The notes under the pieces: generated by a model
The model's input: only the letters and a program-made list of their open reading frames with translations
Told to the model about the DNA's origin: nothing
The model's database searches: none
Source: Gilvimarinus xylanilyticus
GTDB taxonomy: Bacteria; Pseudomonadota; Gammaproteobacteria; Pseudomonadales; Cellvibrionaceae
DNA length: 64,000 nucleotides
NCBI RefSeq assembly: GCF_024195295.1
Contig: NZ_JAMFTH010000001.1
Location: forward strand, 1,178,001 to 1,242,000
Reading direction: 5' to 3'
Position numbers and translations under genes: made by a program
Shown here: positions 17,404 to 25,265 of the stretch, piece by piece
Layout of the letters: the number at the start of each line of letters is the position of its first letter
Position numbering within the stretch: position 1 is the first letter of the stretch

Positions 17404-18234
17404 ATGGCCCAAATAGGACAACACGCTCGTCTACCCATTGTTAAACTCGTCGATTTTGGCGCCTACCTGGATGCCCAAGAGCTTGGCAATGTACTACTCC
17501 CCAAACGTTACCTCGACGACAGTATGAGCTTGGGCGATGAGATTGATGTCTTTATCCACTTAGACAGCAACGATATCCCTGTGGCGACCACCCTGAAACC
17601 GCGCGCTTGTGTGGGTGAAAGTGCCTACCTACCCGTGGCGGATATAAACGATGCCGGCGCTTTTCTGGATTGGGGGCTTCCCAAACATCTACTGGTTCCT
17701 TTTAACGAACAACACAAGCGCTTTGAGATGGGCCGGTCGTACGTAGTCACTTTGTTTCTCGATCCCTACAGTCAGCGGATAGCCGCGTCTTCAAAACTCA
17801 ACCGCCACCTTGAGGAAAACGGCAAAGCCCTAAAAATCAATCAAGCCGTTGAATTGCTTATCTGCGGTAAAAGCGATATGGGTTATAAAGCGGTGATTGA
17901 TCACCACTATCTGGGGCTGATTTTCCGCGACGATGCGTTTCGCCAGCTTAGCTACGGCGAACGTATCCAAGGTTACATTAAGAACATCCGTCGCGACGGT
18001 AAGATCGACCTCAGCCTCCAACCATCCGGTGACAAAGGGCGTGATCGCCTACAACAAAAGATTCTCGATCACCTGAAAGCCAATGGCGGCCGCAGCGATC
18101 TGAATGATCGCGCCCAGCCGGATGATATCTATCGCGAATTTAACGTCAGCAAAGGCGCCTATAAAAAAGCCTTGGGCGCACTTTATAAACAGCGTCTGAT
18201 CGTTATTGATCACCAGGAGATTCGCTTAATCTAA
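17404..18234 (+). CDS. cvfB: CvfB-type S1 RNA-binding protein
   Basis: A 276-residue cytoplasmic protein of the CvfB/YitL family: three S1-like OB domains (about residues 1-65, 70-140, 145-215, the last with GYIKNIRRDGKIDLSLQP) and a C-terminal winged-helix domain (about 225-276, DIYREFNVSKGAYKKALGALYKQRLI). The family is named for a Staphylococcus virulence regulator and is thought to bind RNA; its role in gammaproteobacteria is not settled. The start ATG at 17404 matches the family N-terminus but has no good Shine-Dalgarno sequence. Confidence 0.9.
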   Translation: MAQIGQHARLPIVKLVDFGAYLDAQELGNVLLPKRYLDDSMSLGDEIDVFIHLDSNDIPVATTLKPRACVGESAYLPVADINDAGAFLDWGLPKHLLVPFNEQHKRFEMGRSYVVTLFLDPYSQRIAASSKLNRHLEENGKALKINQAVELLICGKSDMGYKAVIDHHYLGLIFRDDAFRQLSYGERIQGYIKNIRRDGKIDLSLQPSGDKGRDRLQQKILDHLKANGGRSDLNDRAQPDDIYREFNVSKGAYKKALGALYKQRLIVIDHQEIRLI

Positions 18235-18595
18235 AGCTTCCCGCCTTAAAGTAAAAATTAGTTCTAAAAAATGTGTTGCGTAATCGTTTTAACTGCTTAG
18301 AATTTTCTTTTGCATAAAAACACCATTACAAAAGTCGAAAACGATCTAACTTACTCCTAAGAGCTGTAAATACCTCAGCGCAGTGCAACACCTCTGACAT
18401 CTGGTGACAGTACCATTTCCCGGCTTAATGCTACCCTCGCGAGCAAAAAAACATTGCGTAACGGTGATATGTGTGGCCTCTTAGGTTTCTCGGTTCAGGT
18501 GTAATTAGCTGTAATCGTAGAAACCCTGTAAATCTGCTTTGCTATAGCGCTTAGTCATCGCCCATTGCCGACGACTGATCTTCACGGGGGGAACT
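18235..18595. other. Gene-free stretch after cvfB
   Basis: About 361 bases, AT-rich at the left. No convincing terminator or promoter is seen. A 12-codon frame at 18469-18504 begins MCGLLGF, like the N-terminus of class II glutamine amidotransferases, and then stops at once; it may be chance or a relic. Confidence 0.5.
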
Positions 18596-19084
18596 ATGTC
18601 AACCATACAACAAAATCCACATGCGCTTGCGGTGGATTTCAAGCTCCTTTTTAGCGAAATTTTGGAAGAGGTCGCCTTAAGCCGCTTGATTAACACAGTG
18701 CAAAACAGTACCGAACATCGAATAGGCGCTGCAACCTACGATAACGCTCAGTGTTCTAGCACCCGCTCTGGCGAGAACTGCAAAGTGACCTGCACTCTGG
18801 GGCGCGATCAGGTGTTTACCGGAGACACGAATCAGGCCCCTTTCGTTAAGCCACTCAAGGGGCATCTGGTGATCGCCGACGGCTGCAGTATCGATGACCT
18901 GTACTGCAGAACGTTTAAGTTTGGTTACGCGGCGGCTGAAACCCTTTTGTATATATGCTTTTTTGATTTTAATACGATGTTACTCGGCTACTTTTACGCC
19001 CGAACACCCTCAAGCGTCAGTGCCGTGGGAATGGGTGAAGGAGAATGGCACCCCTGCCACAAACGCTATCGCAGTGCCTCTTGA
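18596..19084 (+). CDS. Hypothetical protein, doubtful gene
   Basis: An open frame of 162 codons with an ATG preceded by GGGGG at good spacing. I do not recognise it. The first 40 residues look helical and acidic (LLFSEILEEVALSRLI). Residues 50-100 contain four cysteines, and the last 60 contain an aromatic stretch and an unusual basic tail (HPCHKRYRSAS), giving a composition less protein-like than the neighbours. It is not clearly shadowed by any other gene and lies 52 bases upstream of the LuxR-type regulator. It could be a small orphan protein, a frameshifted relic or non-coding DNA. Confidence 0.35.
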   Translation: MSTIQQNPHALAVDFKLLFSEILEEVALSRLINTVQNSTEHRIGAATYDNAQCSSTRSGENCKVTCTLGRDQVFTGDTNQAPFVKPLKGHLVIADGCSIDDLYCRTFKFGYAAAETLLYICFFDFNTMLLGYFYARTPSSVSAVGMGEGEWHPCHKRYRSAS

Positions 19085-19135
19085 GGGCTGGATAAAACTC
19101 ACCTTAAGAACACTCGCGAACAACGGACTCGCATT

Positions 19136-20260
19136 ATGGAACCGAGCGATCTACAGCTGATTGATCAAGTTTACGCCGTGACGACCCGCGAGGGCTCATT
19201 AAAGGATGCCGCGCACACATTTTTGGTTCAACAAAATGAATTGGCTGGCGCTATTGTTCACTATGATCCCCACAAGCATATTGTGAAAAAAATTGAACCC
19301 GTTGCCCGCAACCCTGATCACGAGCCTTTGATTCAAGGACTGCTTGAACTGTACATGACAGAGGCGGGCCCGCTCCAACACCCGTTAATAGAGGCGGGCT
19401 ACGACAACATAGGGAAAGGCGAGCTAGTCATTTCAGACGATACTCTACCCTACCCGAGCTTTAAACAAACCGCCTATTTTCAAGCGGTACTCGCCCCCTT
19501 GGGAGTTCGCCGCACGATGGCCTGGGTAGCCTGGGGCAGTGAACAGTCTTGGCAGGTTTTTATCAGTTCGAGAGATTCTCTCGCCGGTGAATACGGCGAG
19601 AGCGAACTGGCCCGCGTAAAATTGTTTAAACGTCACTTTGCTCGAGCCATTTACACACTGGAATTACTGGGAAACGCCCATTGCAGTAAAAGGTTCTTTG
19701 AACAGGCGATTAACCAAGTCCCCCAAGCCATGGTGGCTGTCGATGAACAATTGAATGTTTTGTTCTGCAATCCGACCGCAGAAAATTTGCTGCGAAACTA
19801 TTCAACGGTAAGCATCAAAAGCAACAAACTGAATTTCGGCTCGGACTCTAACGAAAAAGCAAAATTCAACCATTGGTGGAAACTACTGACTCAGACGGGG
19901 CTAACCGATAGCGCAAAGTTCAACCCCATTGATGGTAAAAAACTCTGGGAGATAGAGGCCAGCCGAATATCCACCACACCAAGGGCGGGAATTCCGCGCA
20001 GACACTGGCTGCTTACGTTAAAGCCTAATCCTTCCCGCGGAGAAAAGCCCATTTCTTATCTAATTAACCGCTACGGGCTGAGCGAGTCCGAGGCCAAAGT
20101 CTGCTTTGCGCTGTGCGATACTGGTGACGCCGTATCCATCGCCCAAAGTCTTGGCATAACACCCAATACCGCCAGAACCCACCTTAAACATATATTCAAG
20201 AAAACCGGTTATAAAAATCAGGTTCAGTTAGCGGTAAATATTACTGCAGAAACCTCCTAG
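19136..20260 (+). CDS. LuxR-family transcriptional regulator with PAS-like domain
   Basis: A 374-residue probable activator. The C-terminus (about 305-370) is a LuxR/GerE helix-turn-helix: LSESEAKVCFALCDTGDAV then IAQSLGITPNTARTHLKHIFKKTG. A PAS-like segment is at about 185-290 (FEQAINQVPQAMVAVDEQLNVLFCNPTAENLL). The first 180 residues form an unrecognised sensory region. There is no phosphoacceptor receiver domain and no autoinducer-binding signature. The layout is common in regulators next to accessory operons. It lies 357 bases upstream of the chaperone-usher operon on the same strand and is its likely regulator (inference). The start ATG at 19136 has a weak ribosome site. Confidence 0.85.
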   Translation: MEPSDLQLIDQVYAVTTREGSLKDAAHTFLVQQNELAGAIVHYDPHKHIVKKIEPVARNPDHEPLIQGLLELYMTEAGPLQHPLIEAGYDNIGKGELVISDDTLPYPSFKQTAYFQAVLAPLGVRRTMAWVAWGSEQSWQVFISSRDSLAGEYGESELARVKLFKRHFARAIYTLELLGNAHCSKRFFEQAINQVPQAMVAVDEQLNVLFCNPTAENLLRNYSTVSIKSNKLNFGSDSNEKAKFNHWWKLLTQTGLTDSAKFNPIDGKKLWEIEASRISTTPRAGIPRRHWLLTLKPNPSRGEKPISYLINRYGLSESEAKVCFALCDTGDAVSIAQSLGITPNTARTHLKHIFKKTGYKNQVQLAVNITAETS

Positions 20261-20617
20261 TCTACTTTTTCTTAACATTAAGATAAAAATAATCCCACCT
20301 CTAACCCATTTGGGTAATGCCTAAAAGCGATAGATACCGAATACTAACACCAAATTCGTATTTCCGCTTTTGGGGACACATAGATCGGACGATCGGTTAT
20401 TCAGATTTAGGCCCGAGTTCAGGCCCATCTTCCCCATCAGCCAGCACCAGCCGGTAATCTGCTCAAGGCTCAACCACGCAGATAGAGGACTGTTGCACCT
20501 CGAACGCAGGCGCTTGGGGGGAGCGCCGCGGCCTGAATAAAACTTTCGGGCATTTATCTCCCAAACCAGGTTCTCTGAACCATTAACTATTCATGTCTAA
20601 CGTAAAAGGATCTACCC
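20261..20617 (+). other. Leader/promoter region of pilus operon
   Basis: 357 bases without a gene, expected to hold the pilin promoter. GATCGG occurs twice in tandem (20383-20388 and 20391-20396), eight bases apart, a possible binding site for the adjacent LuxR-type protein. AAAGGA lies before the pilin ATG. Confidence 0.45.
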
Positions 20618-21127
20618 ATGAAAAAGCTACTTATGACTGCTGTACTTCCTCTGGCTGCCGTAATCACCACTAACGCTTCAGCCGAAACCGACAAGTTAAT
20701 GCTGTCTGGCAGCATTGATTATCAGTGCACACTGAACCTCGACAGCCAAGGCGCTGGCACCGTTAACCTGGTTACCGGCATCCAGAATCTCGGCACTTTT
20801 ACTATTGCCTGTAACGATCCGGATGGTTTCGAGGTAGAAGTAGACTCGCTGAACGACGGCGAAATGAAAGATGGCGGCGGCCAGTACGCAGCCCCCTACA
20901 AAATGGAATTCTCACCCAACGGCACCGCGCCTACCACAGTACTGTTCAGTGGCGGTTACCTGTCACTTGATGCTTCTGACAGCGTGGTGGGTTTCGATGC
21001 TGATTATGCAGCATCGGGCGGCTCCACTTACAATATTGCATTTAAAATCGACCCCAACTTTAACAACGCTTTACCTGGTGGTGTAGCGATGTCTGACGAA
21101 ATCGTATTTTCGATTGAGGGTTTGTAA
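20618..21127 (+). CDS. Chaperone-usher pilus major subunit
   Basis: A 169-residue exported subunit. Signal peptide about 1-22 (cleavage near ASA|ET). The mature protein has two cysteines, C37 and C65, in the spacing expected for the conserved disulfide of fimbrial and spore-coat-U-like pilins, and beta-strand-rich sequence ending DEIVFSIEGL. The donor strand needed for polymerisation would be the mature N-terminus ETDKLMLSGSI. It is the first gene of a pilin-chaperone-usher-tip operon and precedes a strong hairpin, consistent with being made in excess. The family call rests on context plus the cysteine pair; sequence similarity to named pilins is low. Confidence 0.8.
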   Translation: MKKLLMTAVLPLAAVITTNASAETDKLMLSGSIDYQCTLNLDSQGAGTVNLVTGIQNLGTFTIACNDPDGFEVEVDSLNDGEMKDGGGQYAAPYKMEFSPNGTAPTTVLFSGGYLSLDASDSVVGFDADYAASGGSTYNIAFKIDPNFNNALPGGVAMSDEIVFSIEGL

Positions 21128-21136
21128 GATCACTAT

Positions 21137-21166
21137 CCCTAAACGCCTAACTTAAGGCGTTTAGGG
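21137..21166 (+). promoter_or_regulatory. Perfect 12-bp hairpin between pilin and chaperone genes
   Basis: CCCTAAACGCCT (21137-21148), loop AACTTA, then AGGCGTTTAGGG (21155-21166). It begins nine bases after the pilin stop and lacks a T-tract. It probably protects the pilin mRNA 3' end or partly stops transcription so that the subunit exceeds chaperone and usher. Confidence 0.8.
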
Positions 21167-21216
21167 GTTGCCTTGCACACAAGCCATTTGATAAAACTTT
21201 GAACGCGAGCTTACCT

Positions 21217-21954
21217 ATGATTCAGCGACTTGGAAGTGTACATCTTTTTATCTGTTTACTTTTCGCTTTTGCCGCAAGCGAGAGCGAAAGCTACAGCGTT
21301 TCTCCACTGCGCACCGAGCTTCAACCTTTAGGAAGTGGCGCAGTTCAAAGGCTTACGATTACTAACACCGAAACGAAACCCATTACCTTATCTCTGAACC
21401 CAGAAAAAATAACCATTGATAGCGATGGTCGCGTGATTAAAACCCCCGCAAACAACGATATTCAAGTATTTCCGCCGCAGGTCATTCTTGAGGCGGGACA
21501 AAAACAAAGCATTCAAATACGATACACCGGCGACACCGACATTATCTCTTCACTCTATACTGTACACGTTAATCAAGTTCCGGTATTAGCGGCCAAAGGC
21601 AAAGCACAAATAAAAGTAGCGCTGGATTTTCATGTTGCCGTACTGGTTCAGCCCCACGGCGGAACGCCCAAATTTTCCGTAGAAGAAATCACTCAGGACA
21701 CCAGCACCGGTCTATGGCGAATTAACATAGCCAACCGTGGCGATGCAGCGGGACGCTTTAACTGGGGCGAATGGATCGCACAAACAGATAAAGGGGAGTT
21801 GATTATCCCTGTGAATAATTTAGAAACCGGGGACAGCGGGTACTTATTGCCGGGTTCAAACCGGTGGGTGAGTGTCACCGAAAACACTCCCTCTCAATTC
21901 TCTGAACTCTACTCTCTTAGCTTCAACCCTACAAAATTTTTAGAAAATCGGTGA
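21217..21954 (+). CDS. Periplasmic pilus assembly chaperone
   Basis: A 245-residue exported chaperone of the PapD/FimC superfamily. A signal peptide of about 25 residues (VHLFICLLFAFAASES) precedes SVSPLRTELQPLGSGAVQRLTITN, the typical first strand with the subunit-anchoring arginine. The G1-strand region is SSLYTVHVNQVPVL and the C-terminal Ig domain begins at about 150. It should donate a strand to subunits until the usher takes over. The start is uncertain: ATG 21217 is chosen, while an in-frame TTG six codons earlier (21199) is possible. Its stop is followed after six bases by the usher. Confidence 0.85.
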   Translation: MIQRLGSVHLFICLLFAFAASESESYSVSPLRTELQPLGSGAVQRLTITNTETKPITLSLNPEKITIDSDGRVIKTPANNDIQVFPPQVILEAGQKQSIQIRYTGDTDIISSLYTVHVNQVPVLAAKGKAQIKVALDFHVAVLVQPHGGTPKFSVEEITQDTSTGLWRINIANRGDAAGRFNWGEWIAQTDKGELIIPVNNLETGDSGYLLPGSNRWVSVTENTPSQFSELYSLSFNPTKFLENR

Positions 21955-21960
21955 TATGTT

Positions 21961-24384
21961 TTGCACAGTCGATACGGAAATCACTACCCGGTCTGTCTGT
22001 GCATGCTTTTGTTAACCTTGTTTAGCCTTAAAACACAAGCCGATCCTCAGACAAGTGCTGGCACGTCTGAGCCAGTATTCCTATTGACCGGCCCTCTTAG
22101 CCTTGATGAACGATATTTGGGGGACATTGATCTAAAAGTGACCGCATCCGGCCGTGGTCAGTTGGATTCACACCGTTTGCTACAACTTTTAGAACCGCTG
22201 ATATCGTCTAAGCTTTACAACGCCTACTCTGCTTTAGCCGAAAAGGAGAAATTCAGGTCGTTTAGCGAGCTTTCCATCAACGGCGTACACGTTGCGTATG
22301 ACCCCGCAAGCCTCGGTGCCCAAGTCACTTTACCGGTCACCTTACGGGGCAGCAATACACTTAGGTTGTCGGGTTTGAAAACGCCAAACCCGTGGTCTGC
22401 GAATCAACCTGCCAAGCTTGTCGGGGGGGTTAGGCTTTCCGGGCAAAGCACATGGCTGTACGGCAACCAGAGAACTCATCAAGTCGATACCGCCCGCGCC
22501 GACGCCTTCGTCACCCTCGGCGGCTTCAGCGGCGTAACCTTCGACGGCAGCGTAAACTACAACTCCAGCGCCCCCGAAAGCACGGAATTTGAAGGCTGGA
22601 AACTCACCAAAGACTTTTTCATTACAGCGCTGAGATTGCAGGCGGGCGAAATCCCAACCCTAGGAAGTGGTCTACAAGGCTCTACCGAAATAAAAGGCGT
22701 CGGTATTTTCAGGCAGTATCAGGCGATCCGGCCTTTTCAGAATGTACGCCCTACAGGTCGCCAAAGCCTTTTGCTCGAACAACCTTCCACCGTAGAAATT
22801 TATGTTAATGGCGATCTAATACAAACTCTTAATCTTCCTCCAGGCCCATACAACCTCGACGAATTTCCACTGGTAGATGGATTCAACAATGTTCAGTTCC
22901 GTGTGCTAGATCCCGCGGGCAATGAAGAAATTATCGACAAATCTGTGCTCTACTCACCGGCTATTTTGGGCAGTGGCATAACGGACTTTGGCGTGTGGAT
23001 TGGAGAACCGATGCTCTCCAACGGCCTTGAAAATGATCTCGCCAGCACCGCGTACTGGCTGCGTGGTATTGGAGCCGCCACAGTGGGTGTCAATATGCAG
23101 GCAAGCAATACCGGGCATCAATTAGGGGGAACGACTGTCTTAGCCAATGAGAATGGGTTTATTTCGATAGATCTGGCCTGGGGGCAACACCGAGAAACGA
23201 GACGGAATGGGCTTTCAGCCGCCGTCAACGGCCATTTGATCCTATCGCTTCGCCAGCCCGATGATCTGCGTCTGAATCTGCGCGCCGAGCACTTTGACCG
23301 TTATACCTTCGACCCACTCAGAAGCTCTCCCCTATCCAGGCGCCGCTGGGAAAGTGCATTTAATGGTAGCTGGAAACTGGGCGAAACCACCTCCTTGTCA
23401 TTCGGTGCTGCGGCTCAGCAAAGATACAACCAGGAATCCACCCAGTGGAGCGCCAATATTGGTATTACCCGACGAATCGGTGAGCTCAGCTTTAATATTT
23501 ATACCAACCATGTTAAGCGTGCTGATGGAAGTGGCGAGACCTCGTTTCGCCTAAGTCTCACCATGCCCTTAGGCTACAACGCTCGCACCGCAAGTCGATA
23601 CGACTCACGTAACGATCGCACAGAGCTTGAATTGAGCCGCTACCGACGCCAACAAATATCGGACTGGTCAGCGCGAGCCCGAGTGGGGTCCGAAACCCTG
23701 CAAAGCGATACCGACTTGGAAGCTGCATGGTACGGACAAAGGCTCTATACGCGAGCCAATCACTCCTCTGTGAATCCCTCTGGGTCCACCGATCATTCTG
23801 TCAACCGTACCTCACTGCAGGCCTCCACTACCGTGGGTTTTGCCGGTGATCAGTTTGGCTGGGGACAATCCAGCCCTTCGGGCTTCACCGTAGTGAATGT
23901 TCACCGCTCACTTAAGAACAGTGATTCCCAATTTGTACAAGCGGGAGAAATTATGTTCCGTGAAGACGGCTTGGGCCCCGCGTTGGTTCCCGCCCCCATT
24001 GGCTATACGCCATCAGATCAAGAAGTGGTGATTGAAGATCTTCCGGTAGGCTATGCGTTAACCGACACCTTACGCACCATCATGCCCGGCTATTTCAGCG
24101 GGTATCAATTTAGCATAGGCTCCGCCGCCCATAGATCCGTCATCGGCATTCTACTCACCCCAGATAAGGAACCCGCAGCTTTGCTACTGGGATACCTCAT
24201 ACCGCAAGAATTTGAGTCACCCAAAGTAGAGTTTTTCAGCTCCGTCAATGGCCAGTTTTTTGCTCAGGGCTTAGGTTCAGGCCGTTACGCTATAGAAATT
24301 GATGGCAAAGTTCGCGGCACAATAAACGTGCCCGATGATGAAGACATTTTGACAGATTTCGGAGAGGTGTTACTGAATGAATAA
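21961..24384 (+). CDS. Outer-membrane usher of chaperone-usher pilus
   Basis: An 807-residue usher, normal length for FimD/PapC-type proteins (about 800-870). After the signal peptide comes an N-terminal domain (about 30-150), the long 24-strand barrel region, the plug-type block VEIYVNGDLIQTLNLPPGPYNLDEFPLVDG (about 278-310) and C-terminal domains from about 650 (VVIEDLPVGYALTDT). It forms the pore through which chaperone-bound subunits are polymerised. The only upstream in-frame initiator is TTG at 21961; starting at the later ATG (22003) would give a signal peptide without a charged n-region. The sequence is divergent from type 1 ushers and closer in style to alternative/archaic ushers. 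Confidence 0.88.
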   Translation: MHSRYGNHYPVCLCMLLLTLFSLKTQADPQTSAGTSEPVFLLTGPLSLDERYLGDIDLKVTASGRGQLDSHRLLQLLEPLISSKLYNAYSALAEKEKFRSFSELSINGVHVAYDPASLGAQVTLPVTLRGSNTLRLSGLKTPNPWSANQPAKLVGGVRLSGQSTWLYGNQRTHQVDTARADAFVTLGGFSGVTFDGSVNYNSSAPESTEFEGWKLTKDFFITALRLQAGEIPTLGSGLQGSTEIKGVGIFRQYQAIRPFQNVRPTGRQSLLLEQPSTVEIYVNGDLIQTLNLPPGPYNLDEFPLVDGFNNVQFRVLDPAGNEEIIDKSVLYSPAILGSGITDFGVWIGEPMLSNGLENDLASTAYWLRGIGAATVGVNMQASNTGHQLGGTTVLANENGFISIDLAWGQHRETRRNGLSAAVNGHLILSLRQPDDLRLNLRAEHFDRYTFDPLRSSPLSRRRWESAFNGSWKLGETTSLSFGAAAQQRYNQESTQWSANIGITRRIGELSFNIYTNHVKRADGSGETSFRLSLTMPLGYNARTASRYDSRNDRTELELSRYRRQQISDWSARARVGSETLQSDTDLEAAWYGQRLYTRANHSSVNPSGSTDHSVNRTSLQASTTVGFAGDQFGWGQSSPSGFTVVNVHRSLKNSDSQFVQAGEIMFREDGLGPALVPAPIGYTPSDQEVVIEDLPVGYALTDTLRTIMPGYFSGYQFSIGSAAHRSVIGILLTPDKEPAALLLGYLIPQEFESPKVEFFSSVNGQFFAQGLGSGRYAIEIDGKVRGTINVPDDEDILTDFGEVLLNE

Positions 24385-25231
24385 ATCAAAGAGCATCACA
24401 ATGGCAATATTTTGGCTTCCCTGGGCGGTCCAGGCCTGCGATTTGGACTTTAACCTTGAGCCCTCGCCGATCAATGTAAGCTATGAACCATTCTCGGCCG
24501 TGGGCGCGCTAGGAAAAACCACCTTCGAGCTGCGCAATACAGCTCAGGAAGACAAATTTATTCTGGATTTAAGAGCCATCGAAGCCCCCACCTTAGATGA
24601 GTACCAAATCCTCTTTGAAGCAAACACAAGCGACGCGCAACTGCGGCCAATCGATGACCAACGTTTTGAACTCCAGCTAGCGCCGGGCGAGAGCAAGAAA
24701 ATTGACCTGAACGCTTTAGTATCTCACGCGAGCGTTCCGCCCGCCGGGGTTACCGAAATCACCTTTGAGCTTAGCGCCACCAGCGCAAATACCGGTATCG
24801 ACTGTTGGGAACAACTCTATTTGCCGGTACACATTAACGCCCCTTCCCGTGCACAATTTAATATCGCCGGTGCAGACACCGCCTACTTTGACGGGCCCAA
24901 CCTCTATCATCTGGACTTCGGCAAGTTAGTATCGGGTATGAATCGACGCGTATTTTTTCAGCTGCGGGCAAACGATAAAGTCACCATGACGTTAGAATCT
25001 GAAAACAACGGACGCATGGTACACCAGACCCAATCAAAATATGGCGTTGCCTACACGTTCAGCTTAGAAGGCCAAGAACTGGATTTAAGTTCGAAAACAA
25101 CCATCCACTTAGAGACCGCGCCAACATTTAGAGGGATTTCTATGCCCGTGGATATTACAATTGGCTCCACCAACGGGATACCCAGCGGTGATTATGCGGA
25201 TACTATCACCATTGACGTATCTGCGCTGTAA
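24377..25231 (+). CDS. Two-domain pilus tip protein with spore-coat-U-like domain
   Basis: A 284-residue exported protein overlapping the usher by eight bases. Signal peptide about 1-20, mature protein starting CDLDF. The N-terminal half (about 21-155) is an unrecognised beta domain ending with a second cysteine (GIDCWEQL). The C-terminal half (about 160-284) matches the spore coat protein U pattern: LDFGKLVSGMNRRVFFQLRAND, a LESENNGRMVH block and the final PSGDYADTITIDVSAL. In Csu-type systems the last gene codes for a two-domain tip adhesin, and the same role is inferred here. VQAC is a poor lipobox, so a lipoprotein is unlikely. Confidence 0.8.
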   Translation: MNKSKSITMAIFWLPWAVQACDLDFNLEPSPINVSYEPFSAVGALGKTTFELRNTAQEDKFILDLRAIEAPTLDEYQILFEANTSDAQLRPIDDQRFELQLAPGESKKIDLNALVSHASVPPAGVTEITFELSATSANTGIDCWEQLYLPVHINAPSRAQFNIAGADTAYFDGPNLYHLDFGKLVSGMNRRVFFQLRANDKVTMTLESENNGRMVHQTQSKYGVAYTFSLEGQELDLSSKTTIHLETAPTFRGISMPVDITIGSTNGIPSGDYADTITIDVSAL

Positions 25232-25265
25232 TCCATGAAAACACAAAGAGAAGCCCCTCAAGAAC

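Noticed and set aside
18894-19160. 88-codon plus-strand open frame before the LuxR gene
   Set aside because: Overlaps both the doubtful 18596 frame and the regulator start, with no ribosome site or recognisable pattern.
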